A DNA stretch of 64,000 nt from Paulinella micropora (taxonomy: Eukaryota > Cercozoa > Imbricatea > Euglyphida): NCBI GenBank assembly GCA_009731375.1, contig BJOX01000108.1, positions 201,769-265,768 on the forward strand. The letters run 5' to 3'. Positions within the stretch are counted from its first letter, which is position 1. Every line of letters starts with the position of its first letter. Position numbers and translations under genes: made by a program. The notes under the pieces are model-generated. The model did no database searches and was not told where the DNA came from. It was given only the letters and a program-made list of their open reading frames with translations. Of this stretch, positions 31,330 to 39,931 are shown piece by piece.

Positions 31330-31409
31330 TGCCTCTGCTACTTCACTGGAAGCAGTAGTAGCAGTGCCCGTTACTGCGGCGTTTGAGGAAGCTGCCTCTG
31401 CGCTGGCAC

Positions 31410-31444
31410 TGTCCTAAGAGAGACAGAGAGAGAGAGACAGAGAA

Positions 31445-31492
<48 letters not shown>
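31410..31492. repeat. (GA)n microsatellite
   Basis: GA dinucleotide repeats with a few interruptions (GACAGAGA). Confidence 0.95.
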
Positions 31493-31497
<5 letters not shown>

Positions 31498-31499
31498 AT

Positions 31500-31705
31500 T
31501 CGAATATGGATGATACAATCATACATTTGATGATACTATCATAAATATGATGATACTATCATAAAGATGATGATACAATCGTCAATGTAATGATGCAAGC
31601 ATAAATTTAGTGATATAATCATAAATTTGATGGTACAGTCATAAATTTGATGATGCAATCATAAATTTGATGATACAGTCATAAATTTGATGATACAGTC
31701 ATATC
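31500..31705. repeat. 20-bp tandem repeat
   Basis: About ten copies of a 20-base unit close to AAATTTGATGATACAATCAT, with substitutions. Related in sequence to the satellite at 30001-30660. Confidence 0.85.
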
Positions 31706-31779
31706 CGGTGCTGACCCCTAAAGAGAAAACATGTATGCATGTGTCACCCTGCATATTGGATAAACACACACATAGACAC

Positions 31780-31952
31780 AGAGAGAGAGAGGGAGATGTT
31801 TGCTTCGATATAATCTGTTATTAGTTGCTCCCGAAACTCTGGTTTCCTTTGTCTCTCGTGGTTGTCATAAAGCCACATCTCTCGTTACGTTATAACTCTA
31901 GTAACTCTGTTTGATGTGCAACTGCCTGTCACAGTGGGAGAGAGAGCGCGAG

Positions 31953-31992
<40 letters not shown>

Positions 31993-31993
31993 G

Positions 31994-32036
<43 letters not shown>

Positions 32037-32066
32037 AGAGAGACAGAGAGAGAGATAGATTCAGAG

Positions 32067-32112
<46 letters not shown>
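31780..32112. repeat. (GA)n microsatellites around a short unique stretch
   Basis: GA repeats at ~31780-31795 and 31938-32112 flank a unique stretch of about 140 bases. No gene is recognisable in the unique part. Confidence 0.9.
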
Positions 32113-32114
<2 letters not shown>

Positions 32115-32245
32115 GATTTGTTCCTTTCCGAGCTTTTAACTTTGCGGCTTGGTGTTGGCGCTGCCAGTACTCCTGTACGGTTGCCCAGACGTGGTTCCGC
32201 GCGCGCTTTGCAATTGGGGGCGCCGGCGGTCGGGAACTAAAGTAA
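32113..32245 (-). other. Possible host coding exon
   Basis: GC-richer unique stretch. On the minus strand, after an AG, it is open for ~45 codons with ordinary composition (RPPAPPIAKRARNHVWATV, EYWQRQHQAAKLKARKG), then runs into CT repeats. Only composition and an open frame support it. Confidence 0.2.
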
Positions 32246-32290
32246 AATTCAAACATGTGTGCAGTGAAAACGTCTGTTTTTGGTTGCATA

Positions 32291-32660
32291 CATGTTGAGA
32301 GATGTTGAGAGATGTTGAGAGATGTCGAGAGATGTCGAGAGATGTCGAGAGATGTCAAGAGATGTCGATCGCGAAAACGACGTCACGATCGAGAGATATC
32401 GATGTCAAGCTTCGAGAGATGCATATGTCGAGAGCTTCGAGATGTCAATCGCGAGAGAGCTCGAGATGCTTAGACATGTCGAGCGATGTCGAGAGAGATG
32501 TTGAGAGATGTCGAGAGACGTTAAGTTGAGAGATGTCGCGATCGCGATCGCAAGATGTCGATCGCGAGAGAGATATCGATCGCGATGTTATTAAGAGATG
32601 TTGAGATATACTAGATCTAGTAGCTATAGATATATTGAGAGTGTTGAGAGAGATATTGAG
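32291..32660. repeat. Decamer repeat GAGATGTYGA
   Basis: About 30 imperfect copies of a 10-base unit (GAGATGTTGA / GAGATGTCGA), with TCGATCGCGA variants in the middle (32360-32590). It ends in a GA microsatellite at 32665-32695. Confidence 0.85.
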
Positions 32661-32664
32661 AGAT

Positions 32665-32698
<34 letters not shown>

Positions 32699-32845
32699 CT
32701 TACCATTTGTTTTCGCTTGTTGTGGGACATAATGTGATGCAATCAATCGCTAGAATGGAAACAACTTGTTGAACTGACACGTGTACAAACGGTCAAAAAT
32801 GAAGCAGGAACTTTGTAAAAAAGAAGATTCCCGTCAGACTGGTGG

Positions 32846-33005
32846 CGTCAGACATTCAAAAAATCCAGCTGGCTGGTGTGAGGCAATTGTGAATATTTTT
32901 CTAACAAGCATTCGCGAGCTTCATTGTCAGCTTTCCAAAATACTAGAAATACTTCTGGGTTCGAATTCGCAGATACAACTTTAAATTTACGGAATTCCAA
33001 TTCGA
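32846..33005 (-). other. Possible host coding exon (terminal)
   Basis: On the minus strand this unique stretch reads as ~55 open codons of ordinary composition (VVSANSNPEVFLVFWKADNE, ARECLLEKYSQLPHTSQ) ending in a TGA. It emerges from a CT tract that would suit an intron 3' end. No homology recognised. Confidence 0.25.
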
Positions 33006-33039
33006 AGACTAGATGTATATAATATATGACTGTCTTTAT

Positions 33040-33043
33040 GAAC

Positions 33044-33116
<73 letters not shown>

Positions 33117-33178
33117 GTCTCTCTCTCTCTCTCCTTTGATATATATATAGGATCTCTCTCTCCTTTGATATATCTCTC

Positions 33179-33228
<50 letters not shown>

Positions 33229-33252
33229 TTCTCTCTCTCTCTCTCTCTCTCT

Positions 33253-33292
<40 letters not shown>

Positions 33293-33332
33293 ACTTTCTC
33301 TCTCTCTCTCTCTGTCAATATCTCTCTCTCTT

Positions 33333-33405
<73 letters not shown>

Positions 33406-33470
33406 ATCTCTCTCTGTCTTTATCTCTCTCTCTCTCTCTATCTTCCTCTCTCTATCTCCCTCTATGTATG
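33040..33470. repeat. (CT)n microsatellite
   Basis: Long CT dinucleotide tract with CTTT and TCGATATC interruptions. Confidence 0.95.
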
Positions 33471-34280
33471 TGTGTCTGTATGTTTATTTATGTATGTATG
33501 TATGTATGTATGTATGTATGTGTATATGCATGCATATCTGCATGCATGTATGTATTCATTGTATGTACGATGTTTGTATGTATGTGTATTGTATGTACAA
33601 TATGTATAATTTATGTACTTATGTATATATGATGTATGTATGTATGTATGCATGCATGTATAATGTATGTACATTGTTTGTGTAATCTATGTATGTATGT
33701 ACGTATGTACGTATGTATATGTACGTATGTATGCATATATTTATGTTTGTATGCATGTTTGTATGATGGTTTTATGTATCTATGAGAGTATGTAGATTGT
33801 ATGTTCTACATCGTATGTATAATGCATGTGTTTGTGTACTTGTGATGTTTGTCTGTATATGTATGTATATATGTTGTTATGTATGTATGTATGTATGTAT
33901 GCATGTATGTATGTATGCATGTATGCACGTTTGTATGTTTGTGTGCATTTTTGTATGTTCGCATATGTACATGACATGACGTACATACATACATAGATAA
34001 ATACATACATACATACATACATACATGCATACATGCATACATACACGAGTGCGTGTATACACATACATAGAATGTACATACAACATAGACATGATCGCAT
34101 AAAAAGGATGCATACATGAATACATGAATGAATATAAACATAGAAACACAGAAACACATATGCATACAACATACATACATAAATGTTTATATATAAATAC
34201 ACATGCATGCATACATACATACATATATACATATATATATAATATATATGTATATATATGCATATATACATATATATATA
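33464..34280. repeat. (TATG)n / (CATA)n inverted microsatellite and TA tract
   Basis: TATG repeats on the + strand to ~33975 are followed by CATA repeats to ~34235, so the two halves are loosely inverted copies. A TA-rich tract at the end carries the insertion point of element C. Confidence 0.9.
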
Positions 34281-34284
34281 GACC
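34281..34284. other. GACC flank, left copy (candidate target-site duplication of element C)
   Basis: GACC lies directly outside the left palindrome and again directly outside the right palindrome (57140-57143), in the same orientation. If it were part of the inverted ends it would read GGTC on one side. It is therefore best explained as a 4-base duplicated or shared target. Confidence 0.5.
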
Positions 34285-34683
34285 ATTTATGTATATACGG
34301 CTGTCTATCCGCAACGTATAAAACAAGCCTTAAAAAAATGAAAAACCAACATTAGACATACAGAAAACATACACAGAAAATAAAAAAACATACCTTTGTT
34401 TTACAAAAAAACGACACACGAAACACACTAAGAGAGATTTTGACGAAATAATGACAAAAAACACATTTTATTTCATAAAATGATATATATACTACGTATC
34501 TAATGTTTTTTGTCGTTATTTCGTCAAAATCTCTCTTAGTGTGCTTCGTGTGTCGTTTTTTTGTAAAACAAAGGTATGTTTTTTTATTTTCTGTGTATGT
34601 TTTCTGTATGTCTAATGTTGGTTTTTCATTTTTTTTAAGGCTTGTTTTATACGTTGCGGATAGACAGCCGTATATACATAAAT
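34285..34683. repeat. Left terminal palindrome of element C (399 bp)
   Basis: Arms 34285-34463 and 34504-34683 are near-perfect inverted copies (ATTTATGTATATACGGCTGT ... to its complement), around a 40-base asymmetric spacer containing TTTCATAAAATGATATATAT. Only a few mismatches are visible, for example ATAATGAC against GTCGTTAT. The same palindrome, with the spacer in reverse orientation, lies at 56740-57139. Confidence 0.92.
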
Positions 34684-34744
34684 GACCATAGGGGGGAAGG
34701 GGGGGCGGACACTCACGAAGTGAGTGGCGGGGGGGGTGGGGGGG
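34684..34744. repeat. G-rich subterminal inverted repeat of element C, left copy
   Basis: GACCATAGGGGGGAAGGGGG, then a mini-hairpin CACTCACGAAGTGAGTG, then a G run into the gap. The exact inverse precedes the right palindrome (56679-56739). The G runs could form quadruplexes, and both assembly gaps start in them. Confidence 0.85.
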
Positions 34745-35370
34745 NNNNNNNNNNNNNNNNNNNNNNNNNNNNNNNNNNNNNNNNNNNNNNNNNNNNNNNN
34801 NNNNNNNNNNNNNNNNNNNNNNNNNNNNNNNNNNNNNNNNNNNNNNNNNNNNNNNNNNNNNNNNNNNNNNNNNNNNNNNNNNNNNNNNNNNNNNNNNNNN
34901 NNNNNNNNNNNNNNNNNNNNNNNNNNNNNNNNNNNNNNNNNNNNNNNNNNNNNNNNNNNNNNNNNNNNNNNNNNNNNNNNNNNNNNNNNNNNNNNNNNNN
35001 NNNNNNNNNNNNNNNNNNNNNNNNNNNNNNNNNNNNNNNNNNNNNNNNNNNNNNNNNNNNNNNNNNNNNNNNNNNNNNNNNNNNNNNNNNNNNNNNNNNN
35101 NNNNNNNNNNNNNNNNNNNNNNNNNNNNNNNNNNNNNNNNNNNNNNNNNNNNNNNNNNNNNNNNNNNNNNNNNNNNNNNNNNNNNNNNNNNNNNNNNNNN
35201 NNNNNNNNNNNNNNNNNNNNNNNNNNNNNNNNNNNNNNNNNNNNNNNNNNNNNNNNNNNNNNNNNNNNNNNNNNNNNNNNNNNNNNNNNNNNNNNNNNNN
35301 NNNNNNNNNNNNNNNNNNNNNNNNNNNNNNNNNNNNNNNNNNNNNNNNNNNNNNNNNNNNNNNNNNNNNN
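34745..35370. other. Assembly gap (626 N)
   Basis: A run of N between the G-rich subterminal repeat and the first gene of C. By analogy with A it should contain the rest of the inverted terminal repeat. Confidence 0.95.
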
Positions 35371-35435
35371 AATAGTATGTTAAATAATATATAATTTATT
35401 TTATATATAAAAATATATACACTATTATATAAACC

Positions 35436-35948
35436 ATGGACACCTCTCACCGCCGATCGTATTGGACATATGAAGACTTACAACTTCATTTAGATTACGT
35501 GAATGGAAGTTATTTTCTAAATCTAGTCAATGCCGTTTCATTTCTATCACCCGATGGAAAGTGGAACACGGCCGACTGGAAACTTATGGAAAGTATAGAA
35601 AAAGGGGAACAACAATATTGTTGTTGCTCACACGAGATTACAAAGAATTACATTGTAAAAAATGTAAAAAACGGGAGCGAAATGGTGCTAGGCTCTGAAT
35701 GTATCAAGCGGTTTAAGAACGATAAAATGAACGAAGACTTGTCATTGCTCATCCGCACCCTTGACAATCCAAACATTAAATTTTGTTGTTATTGTGATAG
35801 CAATAGGGCTATTCCAAAAAAGATTGTGGAGAAGTATCCGAACAGAGACAAGTATTATCACAAAGCCTGCTTAATAAATAGGCTGAAGTATTGCGAACAT
35901 TGCGGACAATACAAAGGATTTATTTCCTGCGGGTGCTTGAATAAGTAA
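35436..35948 (+). CDS. Zinc-binding protein with GSxCIxRF motif
   Basis: Intact 170-codon frame from an ACCATGG start. The N-terminal half has YCCCSHEITKNYIVKNVKNG and MVLGSECIKRFK, a C-x-CxH...N-x-NG...GS-x-CI-x-[RK]F pattern seen in small proteins of phages and large DNA viruses. The C-terminal half has paired cysteines FCCYCDSNRA, HKACLIN, YCEHCGQY and CGC, probably two zinc sites. First gene of C, followed 140 bases later by the primase-helicase on the same strand. Nucleic-acid binding is likely; specific function unknown. Confidence 0.65.
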   Translation: MDTSHRRSYWTYEDLQLHLDYVNGSYFLNLVNAVSFLSPDGKWNTADWKLMESIEKGEQQYCCCSHEITKNYIVKNVKNGSEMVLGSECIKRFKNDKMNEDLSLLIRTLDNPNIKFCCYCDSNRAIPKKIVEKYPNRDKYYHKACLINRLKYCEHCGQYKGFISCGCLNK

Positions 35949-36090
35949 GAAAAGAAATAAGTTGTTTTTTTGTTATAACGATATATAAAAAAAATCTAAT
36001 TTCCTATTTAAGGACAATGATATACATGGGTATATGGATATATAGAATAATTAATTTATTTTTATAAAAATATCCGAGCGACTATATAAC

Positions 36091-38559
36091 ATGACCGCAC
36101 CGACACTGACCAATAACCAATGGTATTACAAACAAGAAGAAGCACTGAGAGATAAACCACAAGATGCGGTTCTTATCAAGTGGGGAAATAAACAATTCGC
36201 CACTATGCCATGCCAAGAAGATTTCATTGAATTGATTGAAAGCACGCCCGATGACCAAAAGCAATACTATGAAGTATTAATGGAAAACAAACCCCAACGA
36301 ATGTTTGCCGACATTGATGGCGATGAATTATCAATCACACGAGAGAAAATGTATGAGCGGTGGAACACGCTTATGGAAAACGTATTCGCCAATGTAGGCT
36401 TGAAGTATAACTCCAAAAAAGCCAAATTCTTAGACGCGTGTAAGGATTGTAAAATGTCTTGCCACTTTTCTTACGATAACGGCTTGGTATTCAAAAACTG
36501 CGAAACACAAAAAGAGTTTTGGAAGTATGTAGAAGTAGTGATTGAAAAACATTACCCCGACCTTTGCTTCACATTTGAACGAGCCGACAAGAATATTGAA
36601 TTACGAACCATACTTGATATCTCCGTCTATAACAAAAACAGGGCTTTTCGCACTATCTACTCTCATAAAGAAGATAGCGACCGCGTTTTGCTTCCGTATT
36701 CATATACCCCAAAAACAAACACTTTGAAACTGCTACAAGATGTAGAAATAGACGATTATCTGATTATGCGCCCCGATGACAATAGATTCTACGAAGTCAA
36801 AATCCCCGAATATACAACTTTGAAGCGATATCAACATATTACATTGGACGAAATACGCGGAATTATACTCCACAAAATACCAAATGTAGAAATCGCTGAA
36901 ATAAAGCAGAGAATGTTTGTTTTGAAAACCAAGGGGACACGAGTGTGTATTATAAACGGGGAAGAAAACACCAGCGACAATTGCTATGTAGTGTGGAGAA
37001 GAGACGGGCTGTATTTCTACTGCCATGATAGCAGTTGCGAGGGTAAAGGCATGAAAATTCACGAATTATCACCCCCGATCGTCCGTAATATTAACACGAT
37101 TGATGACCTGCGCCGACTTGCCAGCGAATGTAATAGTTTAGAAAAATTCAAAGAGTTGATAGACACTGCTTTGGCTTGGATGAATAATTCATACACTTTT
37201 GCTAACTTGGCGAAGCCCGCCATAATTGAAGAATATGTTGATTCCAAAGGCAAGAAGGTATTTCGCTACAAGACGGAGTCAGCAATGGAGTCATTCTTCA
37301 AAAACAAAAGAGTAAAGACCAATCTATCAAAGGAGGACTGGATAGCACTTGGCAAAACCCCCGCCACATTGAATGTTGTTGATTTGTATAAAATGTGGAA
37401 TACACACCCGAGAAGACAAGAAGTAAATGACGTAATCTTTGACCCTAAGGCATACTTTGATAATAATAAACAAGGGTTTTACAACTTGTTTAAGGGTTTT
37501 GAAATCCCAGCGGACACATTAAAAGACGTGAAATCCTTCACGGCGGAAGAAGAAAAAAATGAAGCATTCTTTCAACATATCCTAAACAGATGGTGCGGGG
37601 GGAGGCNNNNNNNNNNAGGAAGGCAAGACATATATAAAAAGGTGCTTGATATGTTTGCGAGCATTTACCAAAAGCCGTGGCAAAAACTACATTTATCATT
37701 GGTTTTAACGAGCACTGAACGAGCAGGTAAGGGGATTATTCTTGAAATATTCAAAGACATAATAGGTGCCGATTATTACTTCCAGCCGTCAGACGTTAAA
37801 GAAATATTAGGCGATTTCAATGCGCAACTCGCAAAAGCAATCGTAGTGTTTATGGACGAAATGGTATGGGGTGGTGATAAAGAACGAGCGGGAACAATTA
37901 AGAAACTTGTATCAGAAAACACGCTCACTCTTAAACAAAAATATTTACCAAATCTAACATTAGAAAATATGTTATTCTTAGTCCTTGCTTCAAACGAAGA
38001 GTGGGTAGTGCCAGCGGGCACCACAGAGCAACGATGGCTCGTCCTTGAAGTGTCTGACGAACTGGCACTCATGAAATCAGACGAAAAGAGAAAAGTGATT
38101 GCGGATATTAGGTATATTGACAGGCAACGATTGGCGAAGTTTCTCCTTGAACGAGACCTCAGCGAGTTTAACGATCGCGAAACAATCATTACAAAGGGGC
38201 TACGAGAACAAAAAGTAAAATCTCTTTCAAAGTTGAGAAAGTGGTGGTTGGATTGCTTGAACTTGGGATATATTACGAAAGACTTTCCAGAAATTCATTT
38301 TGGTGGAGAGGTTTCAAAAGAAGCATTATATGATGTGTATAAAGCCAATGCGAATGACCCGCACACTTCGCGGGTTAGTTTCTGGACTAGTCTTAAAAAA
38401 CTAATGCCAAATATGGTAGAAAAGAAGAAAACGATGGAAGCAGGCACGCGAGTTAGATACGTAGATTTGCCAACTTTAGAAGAATGTAAAAATCAATGGA
38501 AGGTTATTTATGGTGATAATGAATGGACTTTTGACGATGACGACGACGACGATGAATAA
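36091..38559 (+). CDS. PrimPol-SF3 helicase (D5-like replicative protein)
   Basis: An 822-codon frame, open through a 10-N gap (37607-37616). The N-terminal archaeo-eukaryotic primase part has the metal-binding RMFADIDGD (~residue 70), SCHFSYDNG (~128) and the TILDISVYNKNRAFRTIYSH block (~175). A probable zinc site, FYCHDSSCEGKG, is near residue 315. The C-terminal third is an SF3 helicase: Walker A region TSTERAGKGII (~550), Walker B IVVFMDEMVWGG (~590) and the sensor strand FLVLASNEEWVVP (~635), then TTEQRWLVLEV. Walker A is divergent (E instead of G before the loop, G after GK). It would unwind and prime the genome of C, replacing the DNA polymerase module of A, B and D. The tail is a D run. 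Confidence 0.88.
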   Translation: MTAPTLTNNQWYYKQEEALRDKPQDAVLIKWGNKQFATMPCQEDFIELIESTPDDQKQYYEVLMENKPQRMFADIDGDELSITREKMYERWNTLMENVFANVGLKYNSKKAKFLDACKDCKMSCHFSYDNGLVFKNCETQKEFWKYVEVVIEKHYPDLCFTFERADKNIELRTILDISVYNKNRAFRTIYSHKEDSDRVLLPYSYTPKTNTLKLLQDVEIDDYLIMRPDDNRFYEVKIPEYTTLKRYQHITLDEIRGIILHKIPNVEIAEIKQRMFVLKTKGTRVCIINGEENTSDNCYVVWRRDGLYFYCHDSSCEGKGMKIHELSPPIVRNINTIDDLRRLASECNSLEKFKELIDTALAWMNNSYTFANLAKPAIIEEYVDSKGKKVFRYKTESAMESFFKNKRVKTNLSKEDWIALGKTPATLNVVDLYKMWNTHPRRQEVNDVIFDPKAYFDNNKQGFYNLFKGFEIPADTLKDVKSFTAEEEKNEAFFQHILNRWCGGRXXXXGRQDIYKKVLDMFASIYQKPWQKLHLSLVLTSTERAGKGIILEIFKDIIGADYYFQPSDVKEILGDFNAQLAKAIVVFMDEMVWGGDKERAGTIKKLVSENTLTLKQKYLPNLTLENMLFLVLASNEEWVVPAGTTEQRWLVLEVSDELALMKSDEKRKVIADIRYIDRQRLAKFLLERDLSEFNDRETIITKGLREQKVKSLSKLRKWWLDCLNLGYITKDFPEIHFGGEVSKEALYDVYKANANDPHTSRVSFWTSLKKLMPNMVEKKKTMEAGTRVRYVDLPTLEECKNQWKVIYGDNEWTFDDDDDDDE
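37607..37616. other. Assembly gap (10 N) inside the primase-helicase gene
   Basis: Ten N after GGGGGGAGGC. The frame happens to remain open across it, but ten is a placeholder length, so the exact residues are unknown. Confidence 0.95.
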
Positions 38560-38602
38560 ACAATATATAAAAACGGATTTTTTTTCTTGTAGTTAATATA
38601 GT

Positions 38603-39262
38603 ATGTTATCTACTAAGCAAAACTATTTAGATGCGATAGAAAAATGGACTCATTTAAGTAGTGATATTAAACCACCAACAAGCAAATCACTTAAAACTGA
38701 TATCGTCGCATTTTACGAAAAATACCGACCCGAACAACCCCCGCGGGGTGATAACGTTGAAGTTTCATTACCCCCCGTTGATACATTGAAGAATGTTGCT
38801 TTTGACGAACCAGAAGAATTTACCACTTTTAAAGAAAGTGATTTGAAGGAAACTGGTATAACCGAAATCAAGGCCAACGTAGGAGAAGAATTGGCGAAAA
38901 AAGAAATGCCTGTTTTGGAAGCAAAAGAGGAGCCTGCGCCAGTTAGGGAAAAGAAAACGCCGATTAAAGCAAAGCGCAATCCGCCCGAGAGCGGGTATAG
39001 TTGCTATGAAATAATAACGGCACATTTGAAAGTATCAAAAGACCCGTTTAATTTCTTGTATATGAAAGTGGATGACCGCACCATATTACAGGAGGATATG
39101 AAGAAATGGCACGAAAGCAGATACGCACACATACCACCAGAGCAACGCCCCACTCTTAAATATGGTAAGTTAGATTATAAGACGTTTTTCCGCGATGTCT
39201 TATCTCAACACGAGGGCAAACTCACGACACTAAAAGATATGTATGACAGGTTTCATGTATAA
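38603..39262 (+). CDS. Conserved PLV protein, long form of the SDIKPPT...FYEKYRP family
   Basis: Intact 219-codon frame. The N-terminal ~45 residues (KQNYLDAIEKWTHLSSDIKP, IVAFYEKYRPEQPP) and the block FKESDLKETGITEIKANVGE match the genes at 4455 and 28648. A K/E/P-rich linker is followed by a folded C-terminal half (YSCYEIITAHLKVSKDPFNF, HESRYAHIPPEQRP, FFRDVLSQHEGKLTTLKD) not present in the shorter copies. It overlaps the convergent gene at 39253 by 10 bases. The intact state and sharing between lineages indicate a useful function, but no known domain is evident. Confidence 0.7.
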   Translation: MLSTKQNYLDAIEKWTHLSSDIKPPTSKSLKTDIVAFYEKYRPEQPPRGDNVEVSLPPVDTLKNVAFDEPEEFTTFKESDLKETGITEIKANVGEELAKKEMPVLEAKEEPAPVREKKTPIKAKRNPPESGYSCYEIITAHLKVSKDPFNFLYMKVDDRTILQEDMKKWHESRYAHIPPEQRPTLKYGKLDYKTFFRDVLSQHEGKLTTLKDMYDRFHV

Positions 39263-39882
39263 GACGCCGTAAGTGCTACGTCGCGCATTACATCAATATT
39301 GAAATATGAAGGTTTGAAAGATACAGGCTCCGCAGACGCTGATTTATAATACACTTCTATGGTTAATGGCGCACCAGTCGCATACGCTACCAGAGCATCA
39401 TTTGTTGTATTATCTACAATTCGTATAGTGCGGTTGTTGGTAGTGTCCGAGGGGTTTGGACACGTCATCTGCCACGTTAAATTCATTTGAACTCCGTATC
39501 TTTGGATTAGCCACACACAATCAAAAGACTTATAATCAATGGCGGTTGTATAATTTAGCACTTCGGTGTAATAATCATATGTATTCGTGCCATCTGTGAT
39601 ATGAAACCAAAATTGGAATGTTGCTATGCCAGTCGGCGCGGATAAATTCAAAGACCCGCGAAATGATACATTAATGAAATAACCATATCCTAAACTTGAT
39701 ATTGTTTTGCTACCATATCCACCCGTACATAGAGTTGTAAATGTTGAACTAGTCATCCACGAACGCATATCAAGACCAACATAAGCATTTTGAATGTTTC
39801 GTGTTAATGTCGGGGTAGCCACGACCGCGATTGTTTTTGTGTCAACAGATTGTTGCTCTTGCGAACGGCCAAATATATTCAT
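39253..39882 (-). CDS. Beta-rich virion-surface candidate with MNIFGRS N-terminal tag
   Basis: The frame from the ATG at 39882 (MNIFGRSQEQQSVDTK) gives 209 residues. The upstream TTG is unlikely as a start. The sequence is rich in T, S, Y and short beta segments (GYGYFINVSFRGSLNL, FQFWFHITDGTNTYDYY, NNRTIRIVDNTT, LTIEVYYKS). Its first seven residues parallel MNLFGQS of the 411-aa surface protein at 52943, although the rest is different. A shared N-terminal peptide could be a common capsid-docking signal. It is divergent from the fibre gene (39932), with a TA-rich 50-base promoter region between them. Confidence 0.6.
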   Translation of the reverse strand: MNIFGRSQEQQSVDTKTIAVVATPTLTRNIQNAYVGLDMRSWMTSSTFTTLCTGGYGSKTISSLGYGYFINVSFRGSLNLSAPTGIATFQFWFHITDGTNTYDYYTEVLNYTTAIDYKSFDCVWLIQRYGVQMNLTWQMTCPNPSDTTNNRTIRIVDNTTNDALVAYATGAPLTIEVYYKSASAEPVSFKPSYFNIDVMRDVALTASYT

Positions 39883-39931
39883 TTTTTTCAACTATATATA
39901 ATCTTATAATATAAAATAATAGAACTAAAAT

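Noticed and set aside
30001-31705. Array of short repeats that could suggest a CRISPR array
   Set aside because: Units are contiguous and drifting, without unique spacers, and the genome is eukaryotic; this is satellite DNA.
33040-34330. Overlapping open frames such as SLSLSL and MYVCMY proteins
   Set aside because: Products of CT and TATG repeats; no unique sequence inside them.
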